Assembly: GCA_013146195.2 (NCBI GenBank)
Contig: CM028377.1
Span: 69,072,614 to 69,136,613 of the forward strand
Direction of reading: 5' to 3'
Origin: Codonopsis lanceolata
Taxonomy: Eukaryota > Streptophyta > Magnoliopsida > Asterales > Campanulaceae
DNA: 64,000 nucleotides
Below are positions 44,809 through 54,660 of this stretch, in pieces. Numbering within the stretch: position 1 is the first letter of the stretch; the number at the start of each line of letters is the position of its first letter. A program made the position numbers and the translations under genes. The notes beneath the pieces were generated by a model. It saw only the letters and a list, made by a program, of their open reading frames with translations. It was not told the origin of the DNA and searched no databases.

Positions 44809-46575
44809 ATGGATATGATGTATTACCCGCTTGGAAGGTCATCTTATGAGGAGTCGTTGAAAGTTATTGAAGCTGATATTCAGCATGCCAATGCTCTGTA
44901 AGCCCTCTATTTCACCTTTATTTTATTCTTTCTTATGCGGTTTCTTTGCTCCGTTTTTCTGCAATTTTATTTTTTTGGCTGTTTGGCATATGGATGTTGT
45001 TGGATATTAAGTTTATGATCATCATGATTTTCGCAAGTTAGGTATTTCTCAAGTTAAGGGGGAAGGTGTGGAACCCAATTTGGGCATGGTGGTGTGGTCT
45101 ATTTCTTAGTGGTTCTTGATTATGTTCTTCAAGCAGCAATCTTTTTCCATAAATATGAGAACTCCAATAATATGCTTTTGGGGATTTTGCCTTTTGTGAG
45201 CTAATTCAATGATCGTATGAACATTTGAATTATTGTGTTTTACCAAAGAAATTAGCTCTAATTTTAGGGTATAGTTCAAAAAGTTGTTCTTTAGAATGTG
45301 AGTGAAAGGGGGTGTGCGTTCGAGCTCTGAATTATTAAGAATTTAAGACTTCTAAAGTAGAAAGCTTTTATCTTCAAAATTAGATTTCAATTACCGAAAA
45401 TTGTTAGGGGGCTTTGTGCTGAAAGAGTCCTTTTCTAAAAAGGATATGCTTTCATTAGATTATTTGTTGTATTTTGATTTATTTTGAAACTCTGGTTAAA
45501 TTATGTTGCGAGATGATAGTATGATTGGGTTCCTTAAGTTTGTGTTTCTTTGGTTTGGGTTTTTGCAGGGCTGCTGCAATTCCAAGAGCTAAGGGTGGTG
45601 CCCGCTTTCAAATGAAATTAGTTTATAATCAATTGGCACCTCTCTTTTTGTTTTTACTACAATGGATGGATTGTTCTTGCACATGTCTGATGCCTAGATA
45701 TTTAAATCTTTTCCACATTCTTGTATATAAGGTTAGTTTCACATTTTCCCAATTAATTATTGTTTTCTTTTGTTCAAAGTAATGTCAAAAATTTTCCATG
45801 TGACCTTTGGGGAAAGGAAAAGCATAAAAACTTGGACTTCTTTATTAATCGATCCAAAAATCCTTCTGAATTAATTCATTGCACATATACAGGTATATAC
45901 AGATGGGAGAACAAACAGATCAAGAAGGGGAAGGAAGGCAACTATAAGCGAATTCTATGGTTTGTGCTTGCTAACTTTTTCTGCGTGAAGAAAACATTCC
46001 ATTATGCTCTCAAACTTATTCCCATTTACGTTGTTATAATCAGCTGTTATATTGCCATCTCTTCGGCGTCTCCATACTGACTTGGTGGAGCTGGATAACG
46101 GTAAAGAAGAGAGGTCCAGAATGAAAAAAATTGGCCAAAAACGACTGGAAAGAGAGGAATCGTTTGCCAATGTTGATTTGGAGAGAGAAGATGAATGTGG
46201 GATTTGCTTAGAGCCTTGCACTAAAATGGTCTTGCCTAATTGCTGTCATGCAATGTGCATCAATTGCTACCGTGATTGGTAAAATTATATGCCCATAATA
46301 CCCTTCCTCCCCCATTATACCAAAATTGTCCTTTTTTAATTGTTGTCATTTCTTTGATATGCAGGAACACAAGATCAGAGTCCTGCCCCTTTTGTCGTGG
46401 TAGCTTAAAGAGAGTCCAATCAAGAGATTTGTGGGTTCTCACTTGTAATGACGAAGTGATTGACCCTGAGATGGTTTCAAAGGAGGACTTGCTGCGATTC
46501 TATCTCTATATCAACAGTCTTCCTAAAGATTCTCCAGATGCTCTTTTCTTCATGTATTATGAGTACCTAATGTAA
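44809..46575 (+). CDS. RING-type E3 ubiquitin ligase, AIRP2-like
   Basis: Five exons: 44809-44897, 45569-45731, 45893-45959, 46044-46278, 46365-46575; all introns are GT-AG and phases fit, giving 254 residues. It starts MDMMYYPLGRSSYEESLKVIE and ends YEYLM-stop. A C3HC4 RING finger spans residues 158-195 (C158, C161, C173, H175, C178, C181, C192, C195), in ECGICLEPC...CPFCRGS. The N-terminal part (KGGARFQMKLVYNQLAPLFLF, LLQWMDCSCTC) and the LKRVQSRDLWV block after the RING match the plant AIRP2 (ABA-insensitive RING protein 2) family and its paralogues; this is family knowledge. It should recruit an E2 and ubiquitinate unknown targets, mainly in the cytosol. A role in ABA or stress signalling is plausible only by homology. 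No lesion is visible. Confidence 0.93.
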
Positions 46576-47385
46576 CACCAAGTAACTTCAGAGAGTGCTG
46601 TACAGATAACGAAAAGCCGACCATTAAATGTATATAGTGTCTGGTAAGGAAAATTCCTTCACATTGTTACATGAAAATAACATCACTTCTGTATTGTACT
46701 TGTCAGAAGTTAATAATGTGTAGTGTTTCACACACTCATAGCTCATTCTTCCTGCTATAATTAGAGTTCATAGTTCTGAACTTCAGGTTCCTCTTACAAT
46801 TGTATCATTTGGTACTATATATTGACGTTTATTTTTCTTGGTGAAGTGTAAAAAAAACAACTATCTAACTGCAGTTTATTGCCATTTATTTTCTTGGTTA
46901 ACTGTAAAAAAACAAGAAACGGGTAATTTCGTAACCACTTGGTTATGGTGATGTGAGATATTTGGTTATGGTGATGTGAGATATTTGGTCTAGGTGCTAT
47001 TCTTGAAAACAAAATACATTCCAGAGGCAGGTTTCTTGGCCTAGGAGGTGTATCCCTCAAACTTCACCATTTTATGCAGAAAACTTGCTTCTGAACTCCT
47101 GCAAGTTTTATGATAGTTCCAGAGAGCATCTTCTCTCCTTAGGGTTTAGGGCTTTTGGCATATTTTTTACAAGTGCTCTCTTCTCCCTATATTTGGGAAA
47201 AATCGTCTTGCGAGTATTTTCTATAAGAAGGATCCCCTTGATCCGATCTACCTTATGTTCGTGGGTTGAGCTGTGAAAGGGTGAGGCTCCTTAAGACGGT
47301 CTCACATAAGACTTGCTCTTATTTCTTTACTCTTCCTCCCTTTTTAAGCCGTTGAAGGGAATTCAAGTCTTGTAATCACCTGGCA
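46576..47385. other. 3' UTR and intergenic, no gene
   Basis: Downstream of the RING gene; AATAATG-type strings (46710) may serve as poly(A) signal. A short duplicated string (TTTGGTTATGGTGATGTGAGATA, twice, 46940-46990) is present. No gene seen. Confidence 0.5.
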
Positions 47386-47575
47386 AGGGACCCGGTGGAT
47401 AAAATTGCAAGTGGGATAATTTAAATGAGATATAAAAGTTGCTGGAGTGGAGAAGTGACGAAATGATACCATTAGCCACCGAGTTAGGGGCCTGGTGGAG
47501 TAGAATATTGCAAGTGGAATCAATTACATGAGATACCAACGTTGCTTGAAGAACTGACCAAATGATACCATTCAC
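47386..47575 (+). repeat. imperfect tandem duplication, about 95-bp unit
   Basis: Two units share GGGACCCGGTGGA / GGGGCCTGGTGGA, ATTGCAAGTGG, ATGAGATA and GAAATGATACCATT / CAAATGATACCATT. Not coding. Confidence 0.75.
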
Positions 47576-48294
47576 CAGACGGGTTCTTCAGCAGAGTCTG
47601 TTTGGGCTCGGGTTGTTAAGGATCGACTGTGCAGCTCAGCTTGGTGCGTATTAGGTTCAAGTTGAGCTCGAACATGATTTTAGTTTGAGGTATAAACAAT
47701 GCCAACTTTGCCTGGCTCGAATCAGCATGGTTAGTTGCAAAATATATTCATGTGTGTATTGCATATGAGTTTTAGCATATATTGTCCGAGTCTTGAGAAG
47801 AGTTCGAGTTCGGCACTTTTATAGCTTGTTTGTGAAGTGATCATACTTTGGCTCTTGCTCAAGAGGACATTTAAGAGGCGACGAACAGAGGTTCCTTGGC
47901 TCAGCTCCCGGTGGAGCACATGTAAAATAAAGATAAAGTCATAAAGGATAGATCGGCTCAGCTTGTTTACAACAGATTCATGGATACTGCGTAGTTTGGT
48001 GGAGCAGAGGCTAAGCTATTAGCTTATAGAATCGGGAGAAAAACAATTATAAGCAACAATACATTATAGATAATAATGCTTGGCTTTACGCTACAAGGTA
48101 GTCATTCATGTCCATCATTAGTTAACAACATGAAGGAAAAAAAAATTAAAAACAAAATAAAAATGTATCAAGAAAACGGTTTATTATCACACCCTCTAAA
48201 CAGACCCATCCGGGGCGCGTATGACACTCTCTCAATGGATCTGGGGTTGGCTTTTTCTCTCTCTGAACGGCAGTTGATTGAACTACCGAATAGT
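47576..48294. other. intergenic and 3' side of GDSL gene
   Basis: No gene or element recognised between the convergent genes. Confidence 0.5.
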
Positions 48295-50576
48295 TCAAAA
48301 GATGCCACTGATCTTCTTCTTAATCAGCTCATCAAAAGATGGTTGACAGAAGCCTTTATTGAGTAAAAAATCTGATACTAACCGGTTCATGGCTTCTGTG
48401 AGATGACACCCATCCCAGTTGATGTATTTGCTAGGGTCCTTGCAGGTAGCCGCGCCAGGTGAGCCGCAAAATGAACCCAAATCGAAGTTAAATTTATTTC
48501 CTGTAGCTCCACAACATGCCTTGAAGGCTTCTGTGAAATGGTACCTTTTTGGGTTCAATACTATTTTCATGAATGCATCCCAGAAGTTAGCATAAAGGAT
48601 TAGGGTATCAGGGTACTGTTTTCGAAAGTCATCCAAGTGCTTTCCAAGGATTCGGTTGTGGATCATTATAGCCGCATTGACCGCTACAGAACAGCCCAGC
48701 TTGCTGAGATGTCCGAGCGGGGTTTGCGAAATGTCCAGCGATAGACATCCAACTGGCGGTAACCCTACAACAACAATGTACTTTGCTCCACTCTCTATCA
48801 GTACCTGTCATTTAGCATAGGCTTTGTTAGTGAAACCATACTTGTCAGAATCGGACTGAAATATTCCGCTTGCTACCAAGCTAGTGTTAATCAGGTTAAA
48901 GCGGACTGACTTGATAGTTTTCCATTGAAATAGTGGTTGAACCGGCCTCCTTTTAAAAAAACCAACATTTTATTTTGGAAGTAAATCGAACCCATGTCCT
49001 TCGTATCTTCAAACATTTAACCACTACACAACAATGCAAAATATGACTATACCATATTTTGTCAATGAAATCCATCATTTGATCTACCACATAAATAGCG
49101 CATGGTTTGATGTGTGAACCATTGGTTGAACCTGAATCAACAAAGCATGAACCTGGACTCTTGCCGGTTTGAAGTTCAGATTGGTTCGGTTCTAAAAACT
49201 TAAGAGTGGAGCTCTCTCGTTTTATGATTTTGAAATACATTCAGGTAAAAAGACCACGAGAGTGATACATACCTTTAAAAGTCGATCCATGTCAGACAGA
49301 CACATCTCTCGTAGCGAGCGGAGGGTACTGGGAGAACGAACAGTGCGCATGTAGTCAGTAATTCCCACATCACCAACCCAAAACAGCACGTCCTCCATCT
49401 TAGCTGCACACTCACTCTTACTCTTTCCTTTACAAACGTTAGCCTGAAACTGCTTGAACCATTCTATTTGAGTTTGCATGCTCGTAGGTGTACCTTGTGA
49501 AAGAATGTTTTGAGCAATATTATTATTCTTGCCAAAGACGTCGGGTGAGAAAGACGTTGCTCCAGCTATAGCAAAGTTCACGCCTTGGCTGAAATCTGCA
49601 GAGTTTAATTTAAAGGGTGGTGGCGATGGCAAGCCAAGAGTTTCACAGAGGAAATCAATGATGAGGCTGCCATCAGATAATCGGTTAGACCCGAATGCTG
49701 TTGAGCCGTAAGGGGAGTTTCCTGAAGACGGTAAAATGCCAGATAGGCTACCCAAGGATTGGGCATTTCCTGTATCTGTATACGAGTCCCCAAAAGCACA
49801 GACCATCTTGAAAGTACCATTGAAGATACTCCGTAGAGGAGGAGATTCACGGCTCTGGCCAGGTGAAGGAGGAAGTTCATGGCTCTGGCCAGGTGAAGGA
49901 GGAATTTCACGGCTCTGGGCAGGTGAAGGAGGAAGTGCACGGCTCTGGGCTGGTAAAGGAGGAAGCGCACGGCTCTGGGCAGGTGGAGGAAGTTCACGGC
50001 TCTGGGCAGGTGGAGGAAGTTCACGACTCTGGGCAGGTGGAGGAAATTCACGGCTCTGGGCAGGTGGAGGAAGTTCACGGCTGGCGTGGAGGAAATTCAC
50101 GCGTGTGGAGGAAGTTCTCGACTCTGGGCAGGTGGAGGAAGTTCACGGCTCAGTGTGGAGGAGGAATTCAAGGTGCTGGAGGAGGACGGCTTTGGAGGAA
50201 GTTCACGGCTCACACGGGGTGGAGGAAGTTCACGACTCTGGGCAGGTGGAGGAAATTCACGGCTCTGGGCAGGTGGAGGAAGTTCACGGCTCTGAGCAGG
50301 TGGAGGAAATTCACGGCTCTGGGCAGGTGGAGGAAGTTCTCGACTCTGGGCAGGTGGAGGAAGTTCACGGCTCTGGGCAGGTGGAGGAAGTTCACGGCTC
50401 TGGGCAGGTGAAGGAGGAAGTTCACTGCTCTGGGTAGGTGGAGGAGGAAGTTCACGACTCTGGGCAGGTGGAGGAGTCGCAGCTTCTTGGTTCTTGGGGT
50501 GTGCAAATGAAGGAGAGATGAGCAAAAAGAAGAAGAAAATTGCGACAACGAGAGAGAAGCATCTTGAATTCGTCAT
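48295..50576 (-). CDS. GDSL esterase/lipase with proline-rich N-terminal repeat
   Basis: Two exons on the minus strand: 50576-49273 and 48804-48295, joined by a GT-AG intron (phase 0). It encodes a secretory signal peptide (MTNSRCFSLVVAIFFFF...SFA), a long PPPAQSREL repeat and a GDSL hydrolase domain: block I FGDSYTDTGN (Ser codon about 49785), block II Gly in NFAIAGATS, block III GDVGITDYM and block V NWDGCHLTEA with the catalytic Asp and His. Blocks around IESGAKYIVVVGLPPVGC resemble the At3g48460-type clade; the Pro-rich front resembles the anther protein APG (both from memory). Two oddities: a frameshift with a stop at 50097-50099 in the repeat (exon 1 is 1304 bp, i.e. short by 13 bp of a whole number of units), and block III lacks the usual Asn (GxND). 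The protein would act outside the cell or in the wall; substrate unknown. It may be a pseudogene, or the lesion may be an assembly error or be spliced out. Confidence 0.85.
48945..49080 (-). mobile_element. tRNA-derived SINE-like unit in GDSL intron
   Basis: The minus strand has an A-box-like TGTGTAGTGGTTAA (49030-49017) and, 24 bp later, a B-box-like GGGTTCGATTTAC (48993-48981), then an AT/T-rich end (48952-48959). Order and spacing fit a Pol III promoter of a plant SINE. Confidence 0.5.
49855..50480 (-). repeat. 27-bp coding minisatellite (PPPAQSREL)
   Basis: About twenty units of AGGTGGAGGAAGTTCACGGC-type sequence (27 bp) encode the nine-residue repeat. Some units have one extra codon (PPSPAQ, PPSPGQ). 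The middle (50075-50220) has irregular units with SSSSTLNSSSTL and the 13-bp net loss that shifts the frame. Confidence 0.92.
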
Positions 50577-50588
50577 TTTTATGATTTT

Positions 50589-50632
50589 TTATTTTTTATT
50601 TTTTATTTTTTATTTTTTGTTTTTTGTTTTTG
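50589..50632. repeat. ATTTTTT heptamer repeat in 5' UTR
   Basis: Five to six copies of a 7-bp unit (ATTTTTT, later GTTTTTT) just upstream of the GDSL start codon. Confidence 0.85.
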
Positions 50633-50658
50633 TTGTTGTAAAGTTCTTTCTTTGGAAC

Positions 50659-50668
50659 TATATATACT
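50659..50668 (-). promoter_or_regulatory. TATA box of GDSL gene
   Basis: The minus strand reads GTATATATAGTTCC about 85 bp before the ATG at 50576. Confidence 0.6.
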
Positions 50669-50699
50669 AATCTGCATAGCCATATTTACACTTTGGAAT

Positions 50700-51073
50700 T
50701 TCTCCTTTTAAGCAGCCCTCCTAACTCTTAGGAGAGTGCAAGGTTGTCATTGTTTTGGAAATCGATGACCATTCCATTTTGCGTGAAATTTGACTTATTA
50801 TTAATTTAAACAAACAGTTGATGGTCATTGTCGAAACATTTGTGTATTTACCCTTTTTTCGAGGGAAAATTCTATTCAGCTATTCTCTCTGTTGAATGAT
50901 TCATCTATCTCCATTCTCCATGGACCATGCATGTAATCAGATAGCTAGACCGTAATATGGGGGTCTTTTCCTCCAAGTCCGTAACAACTAACAACTAACA
51001 ACTAACAAGAGCCGAAACACCGGGTGGGGGGTACTGTACTACAATGCTTTGTTGTGGGCTCATGCAAACTTAC
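50700..51073. other. GDSL upstream region
   Basis: No gene; AACAACTAACAACTAAC short repeat at 50985-51005. Confidence 0.5.
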
Positions 51074-51076
51074 TTA

Positions 51077-51368
51077 GTGCTTGTTTGGTGGAATATTTTG
51101 GTTAAAACGTTGGTAAAAAGTGTAACATTTTCTATTTTAAAATGTTTTAATGCAACATTTTGAAACGCAACGTTTTAAAAATGTGCATCGTTTTAAAACG
51201 CTCCAATTTGAAGTGTTTTAAAAATATGTTGCGTTTACAACTACTCTATTTATAAAAAATAATGTTTTGAAATAGCTTTTCAAACGTGTTTACAAAAATA
51301 AAACTGCATTTTAGAAACGCTACGTTTTGAAAAAACTATGTTTTCAAAACACTGTACCAAAGGAGTCC
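51077..51368. mobile_element. Tourist-like MITE, copy 2
   Basis: 292 bp, same family as 26891-27165 (GTGCTTGTTTGGTGGAATATT ... CTGTACCAAAGGAGTCC). TTA on the left (51074-51076), TGA on the right (51369-51371), a mutated TTA. Confidence 0.8.
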
Positions 51369-51393
51369 TGAGTTTAAATTTAATAATTATTGC

Positions 51394-51732
51394 TCACTCC
51401 ATTCCGGATAATTGTTACTTACCGACAAAACACATAAACAAAGAAACACAATTAATAATATACTCTAAAATGTGTTGAGATGATAACACACATTTTCGCA
51501 TTAATTTTTTTCTTAGTTTCTGGATAAATATGGTTAAAATTAGCATTAATTAAGTATCGCTATTCTAAATAAGTAGTTTTTTAAGATATGTCATGTTAAT
51601 GTTAAATGATGGTTTAACTTTTAAGGGTATATTGAGAAGAATGGTAAAATATTTATTATCAAAAATTCATTAGAAATATTGGTTGAAACATCATAAAATA
51701 TAAAGTATGAACATTTATCCGGATAGAGGAAG
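51394..51732. mobile_element. Stowaway-like MITE 4
   Basis: Ends CTCACTCCATTCCGGATAAT and the inverse of TTTATCCGGATAGAGGAAG, with TA (51733-51734) on the right; left TA degraded. About 339 bp. Left boundary uncertain by a few bases. Confidence 0.65.
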
Positions 51733-51734
51733 TA

Positions 51735-52827
51735 TATAATTTTGAAAAAAAAATACTACTTTTTTTGCATAAAAATTTAAGAAAATAAACTCATATCGTA
51801 GAATGATGACATTAATATATTGTGTGAAAAAATTAAATATTCAAATCATAAAACTATATATTTCCTTCTTTTTTTCTAATAGAAATTGCTTATAATTCTA
51901 TAAATCTAATAATTTATTCCAAATAATTTATGAACGAAGTCGAGCTCTTTCTTGCCAAACTTAGCTTGGCTTGTTTATGAGACAAGCCTTGATATTGAGC
52001 TCAAGCTCGGTTTGTTCACCAAAAGATAGGAATGACAAATGGGTAGTTCAGGGCGGTTATAAATCATATCATCTTCATTCCCCTATTTCAGTTTGATGCC
52101 CCATAGCTAGCTCATTCCCAGTGGGTAATCAATTTCTCATACAATATATATTCCCCACGGGTAACGGTTAAACGAGGATTTTGTCAAATTAACAATTTAG
52201 TTAAAACACTTTAAAGATTAAAAAATACTTTCAAAAAACATACTATATAATCGAGTTAATAAAACTTGATAAATTATATTTTTTACTTCTAATTCATCAT
52301 AATATTGCCTATAAAAACTAAATAGTCTAATTATGGTGTGCCGTCACAACACAAATTCACCAAATATTAAAAAAAGTTTTATTAAATTACAATAATAAAA
52401 TTATAGGTAACAATCTAACATCTAATTAAAAAACTTTCAGTTTAAATTTATTCATTGCCTACAAAAATACGTACAAAATTACATATAGGAAGTATCTATT
52501 ACATACATAAATAGAATCATTGATGGTTCAGAAAATCACAGAAGAATTATTTAACAAGGAAACATTCATCATAAGGATGCAATCGCAATTTCGTAATAAT
52601 ATGTAATATTAGTAGTAAATATCAATGCAAATGAAAATTTCTTTGGCTATGTTTTACAATAATATATGAACTTAGTTTTAGTTCAACATTATAGATGTAT
52701 ATACGGGTGCCGAGAGAAAATATGCAAATTTGTCTATTACTTATTTAATTTATAAATTATAGAAGAATCATAAAGCATTGCTCAGTGTTTTAAATGAAAA
52801 ATGTTTTAGACATATATAAATCGATAT
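51735..52827. other. intergenic, AT-rich
   Basis: No gene. A stretch with CCCACGGGTAACGG and GGGTAATC (52080-52170) may be an old repeat. Confidence 0.5.
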
Positions 52828-52837
52828 ATGTCTAATT
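52828..52837. repeat. 10-bp target-site duplication, left
   Basis: ATGTCTAATT, repeated at 53424-53433. Confidence 0.85.
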
Positions 52838-53423
52838 AGGGGTGTAAGTGGTTCGGTTTGTTTTGGTTTAGACCAAAACCAAAAATCGAACAGCACCCCA
52901 TTGGTTCCAAAAATTTCAAACTGAACTGAAGAAGGATTTGAACCGAACAGAACCACTCGATTTGGTTAGGTTTTGTGATTTATTTAAATTATTTTTAATC
53001 AACTTAACCATCATTAAGAATAATAATAAAAATAAGATTTCAATCTGGAATTAACATCAAAATTAGATAATAACCTAGTAAAATAAAATTGTCATAAAGA
53101 TTACTATACAAGTTCCAAAATAGTCATCCAACAATCAAGATTTTGTTTGTTTAGTATATATATATGACTAAATCAAGATGATCTAAAAGTTTAGAATATT
53201 TAACAAATGATATATAATATATATAATATACATTATATAATAAGTAAATAAAAATATATAGGTTGGTTTGGTTTGGTTTGATACCAAAAACCTTGAACCG
53301 AACCTAGCGGTTTTCCAATTGTTGAAATAGAAACCGAACCGTATTTGACCAAAACCGAACCAAACCAACAGGTTTGTTTGGTTCGATTTGATTCCGTGGT
53401 TTGGTGGTTCGATTTACACCCCT
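52838..53423. mobile_element. Mutator-type MITE, 10-bp TSD
   Basis: 586 bp with ends AGGGGTGTAAGTGGTTCG and the inverse of CGATTTACACCCCT, flanked by perfect ATGTCTAATT. The 9-11 bp duplication points to Mutator (MULE)-derived elements. Near both ends GGTTCGGTTTG-like strings recur (AACCGAACC). No coding capacity. Confidence 0.85.
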
Positions 53424-53433
53424 ATGTCTAATT
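53424..53433. repeat. 10-bp target-site duplication, right
   Basis: Second perfect copy of ATGTCTAATT. Confidence 0.85.
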
Positions 53434-53855
53434 GAGAAAATTATTGAATAGAATGCAATCAATTTGGCTTAAGTTAATTAATATTTCAAAACATGACGTA
53501 GTGTTACTAGAGTACAATCTTTCATGGTTGATGAGAAACAAACTCATTCCATGGATCAAATTATCTATTAATTCAGTCACACTCTTTTCAAACATTATTA
53601 CCTCAAACTTGTTTGTCAACATAATAGACATTGTGTGTGTGAGAGATAAACAAACATTATTGAGAAGTCAGTAGTGTTTGGTTAATCAATTGCTATCGTT
53701 GTCTATAAAATTTGTTTGATTGATTGAAATTTCCTACTGATTGTCGGAGATGCAACTTTGAAGTCATGAAGATGCGTGAGTGATTATGCACACAGAGAGG
53801 CAAATTTGCGTGGTTGAGAATAATGTTTGGGGTTTTCTGTTTTCTATATAAAATA

Positions 53856-53861
<6 letters not shown>

Positions 53862-53919
<58 letters not shown>

Positions 53920-53932
53920 ATATATATATACT
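53862..53932. repeat. compound microsatellite (CT)n(CA)n(TA)n
   Basis: CT run of about 21 units, then CA and TA runs. Confidence 0.95.
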
Positions 53933-54264
53933 CCATCTATCCCGGATAAATGTTCCTAGTGGATAAAACACAAGAATTAAGAAATGTAATTAATGATGAG
54001 TTGTAAAATTTGTTGTGACAATAATACACATTACACACACACTCTCTCTCTCTCATTAATTTCATACCCATTACACTCATTCTCTCTCTAGGATGTGCAA
54101 TAATTACACTCATTCTCTGTCTCGAATAAATGTTCCTAGTGGATAAAACACAAGAATTACGAAATGTAATTAATGATGAGTTGTAAAATTTATTGTGACA
54201 ATAATACCCATTACACACACACACTCTCTCTCTCTCATTAATTACGTACCAATTACACTCATTT
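53929..54264. repeat. MITE-derived 180-bp tandem duplication
   Basis: The segment beginning CTCCATCTATCCCGGATAAA resembles the left end of the element at 51394. It is duplicated at a spacing of 180 bp (AATGTTCCTAGTGG at 53949 and 54129), about 1.7 copies, then cut by TGTAAGACC at 54265. Confidence 0.8.
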
Positions 54265-54660
54265 TGTAAGACCCTGAACCTTCATGTGTTTGATTTACTT
54301 GTTGTGGGTACCAAACGACCATTGCACCTCGTGTCTGACTTGATATGAGAATCTTGAGACGTGTAGGTAGGCCATTTTGAGGCCTATACTTTAAGTTTTT
54401 TATGTTCCTCAAGACTTTAACTTGTTTAAGTTACAAGTCGTAACTCGACGATAGTCAGAAGCCAACTCGATTAAGTGTTCTCGCGTAGTTCTTTCTTGAC
54501 CTCAGTCATAGCTTAGGTCATTACTTGAGTATCTAAAATAGACTTTGAGTATTATACTTCCTAGGGAATATATTCCCTAAGCCTAATCTTGCTTTGATGC
54601 TTAACGCATCACATTCATCACTATCGCGTTGCGTGAGACCTAACCTCGATTGGCTGGCTT
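54265..54660 (+). repeat. left part of probable Tekay-type LTR
   Basis: Starts TGTAAGACCCTGAACC, similar to starts of Tekay/Del chromovirus LTRs. No coding. The right part is 58652-60959. The boundary with the inserted Ogre-like sequence is not precise. Confidence 0.45.

Noticed and set aside
47270..47310. TTAAGACGGTCTCACATAAG string as an element end
   Set aside because: Known to me only as a common dispersed string in plant DNA; no second end or TSD was found.
49736..50437. Plus-strand frames of 233 and 182 codons through the GDSL repeat
   Set aside because: They are antisense shadows of the 27-bp minisatellite; the unit length is a multiple of three, so a stop-free unit stays open in every copy.
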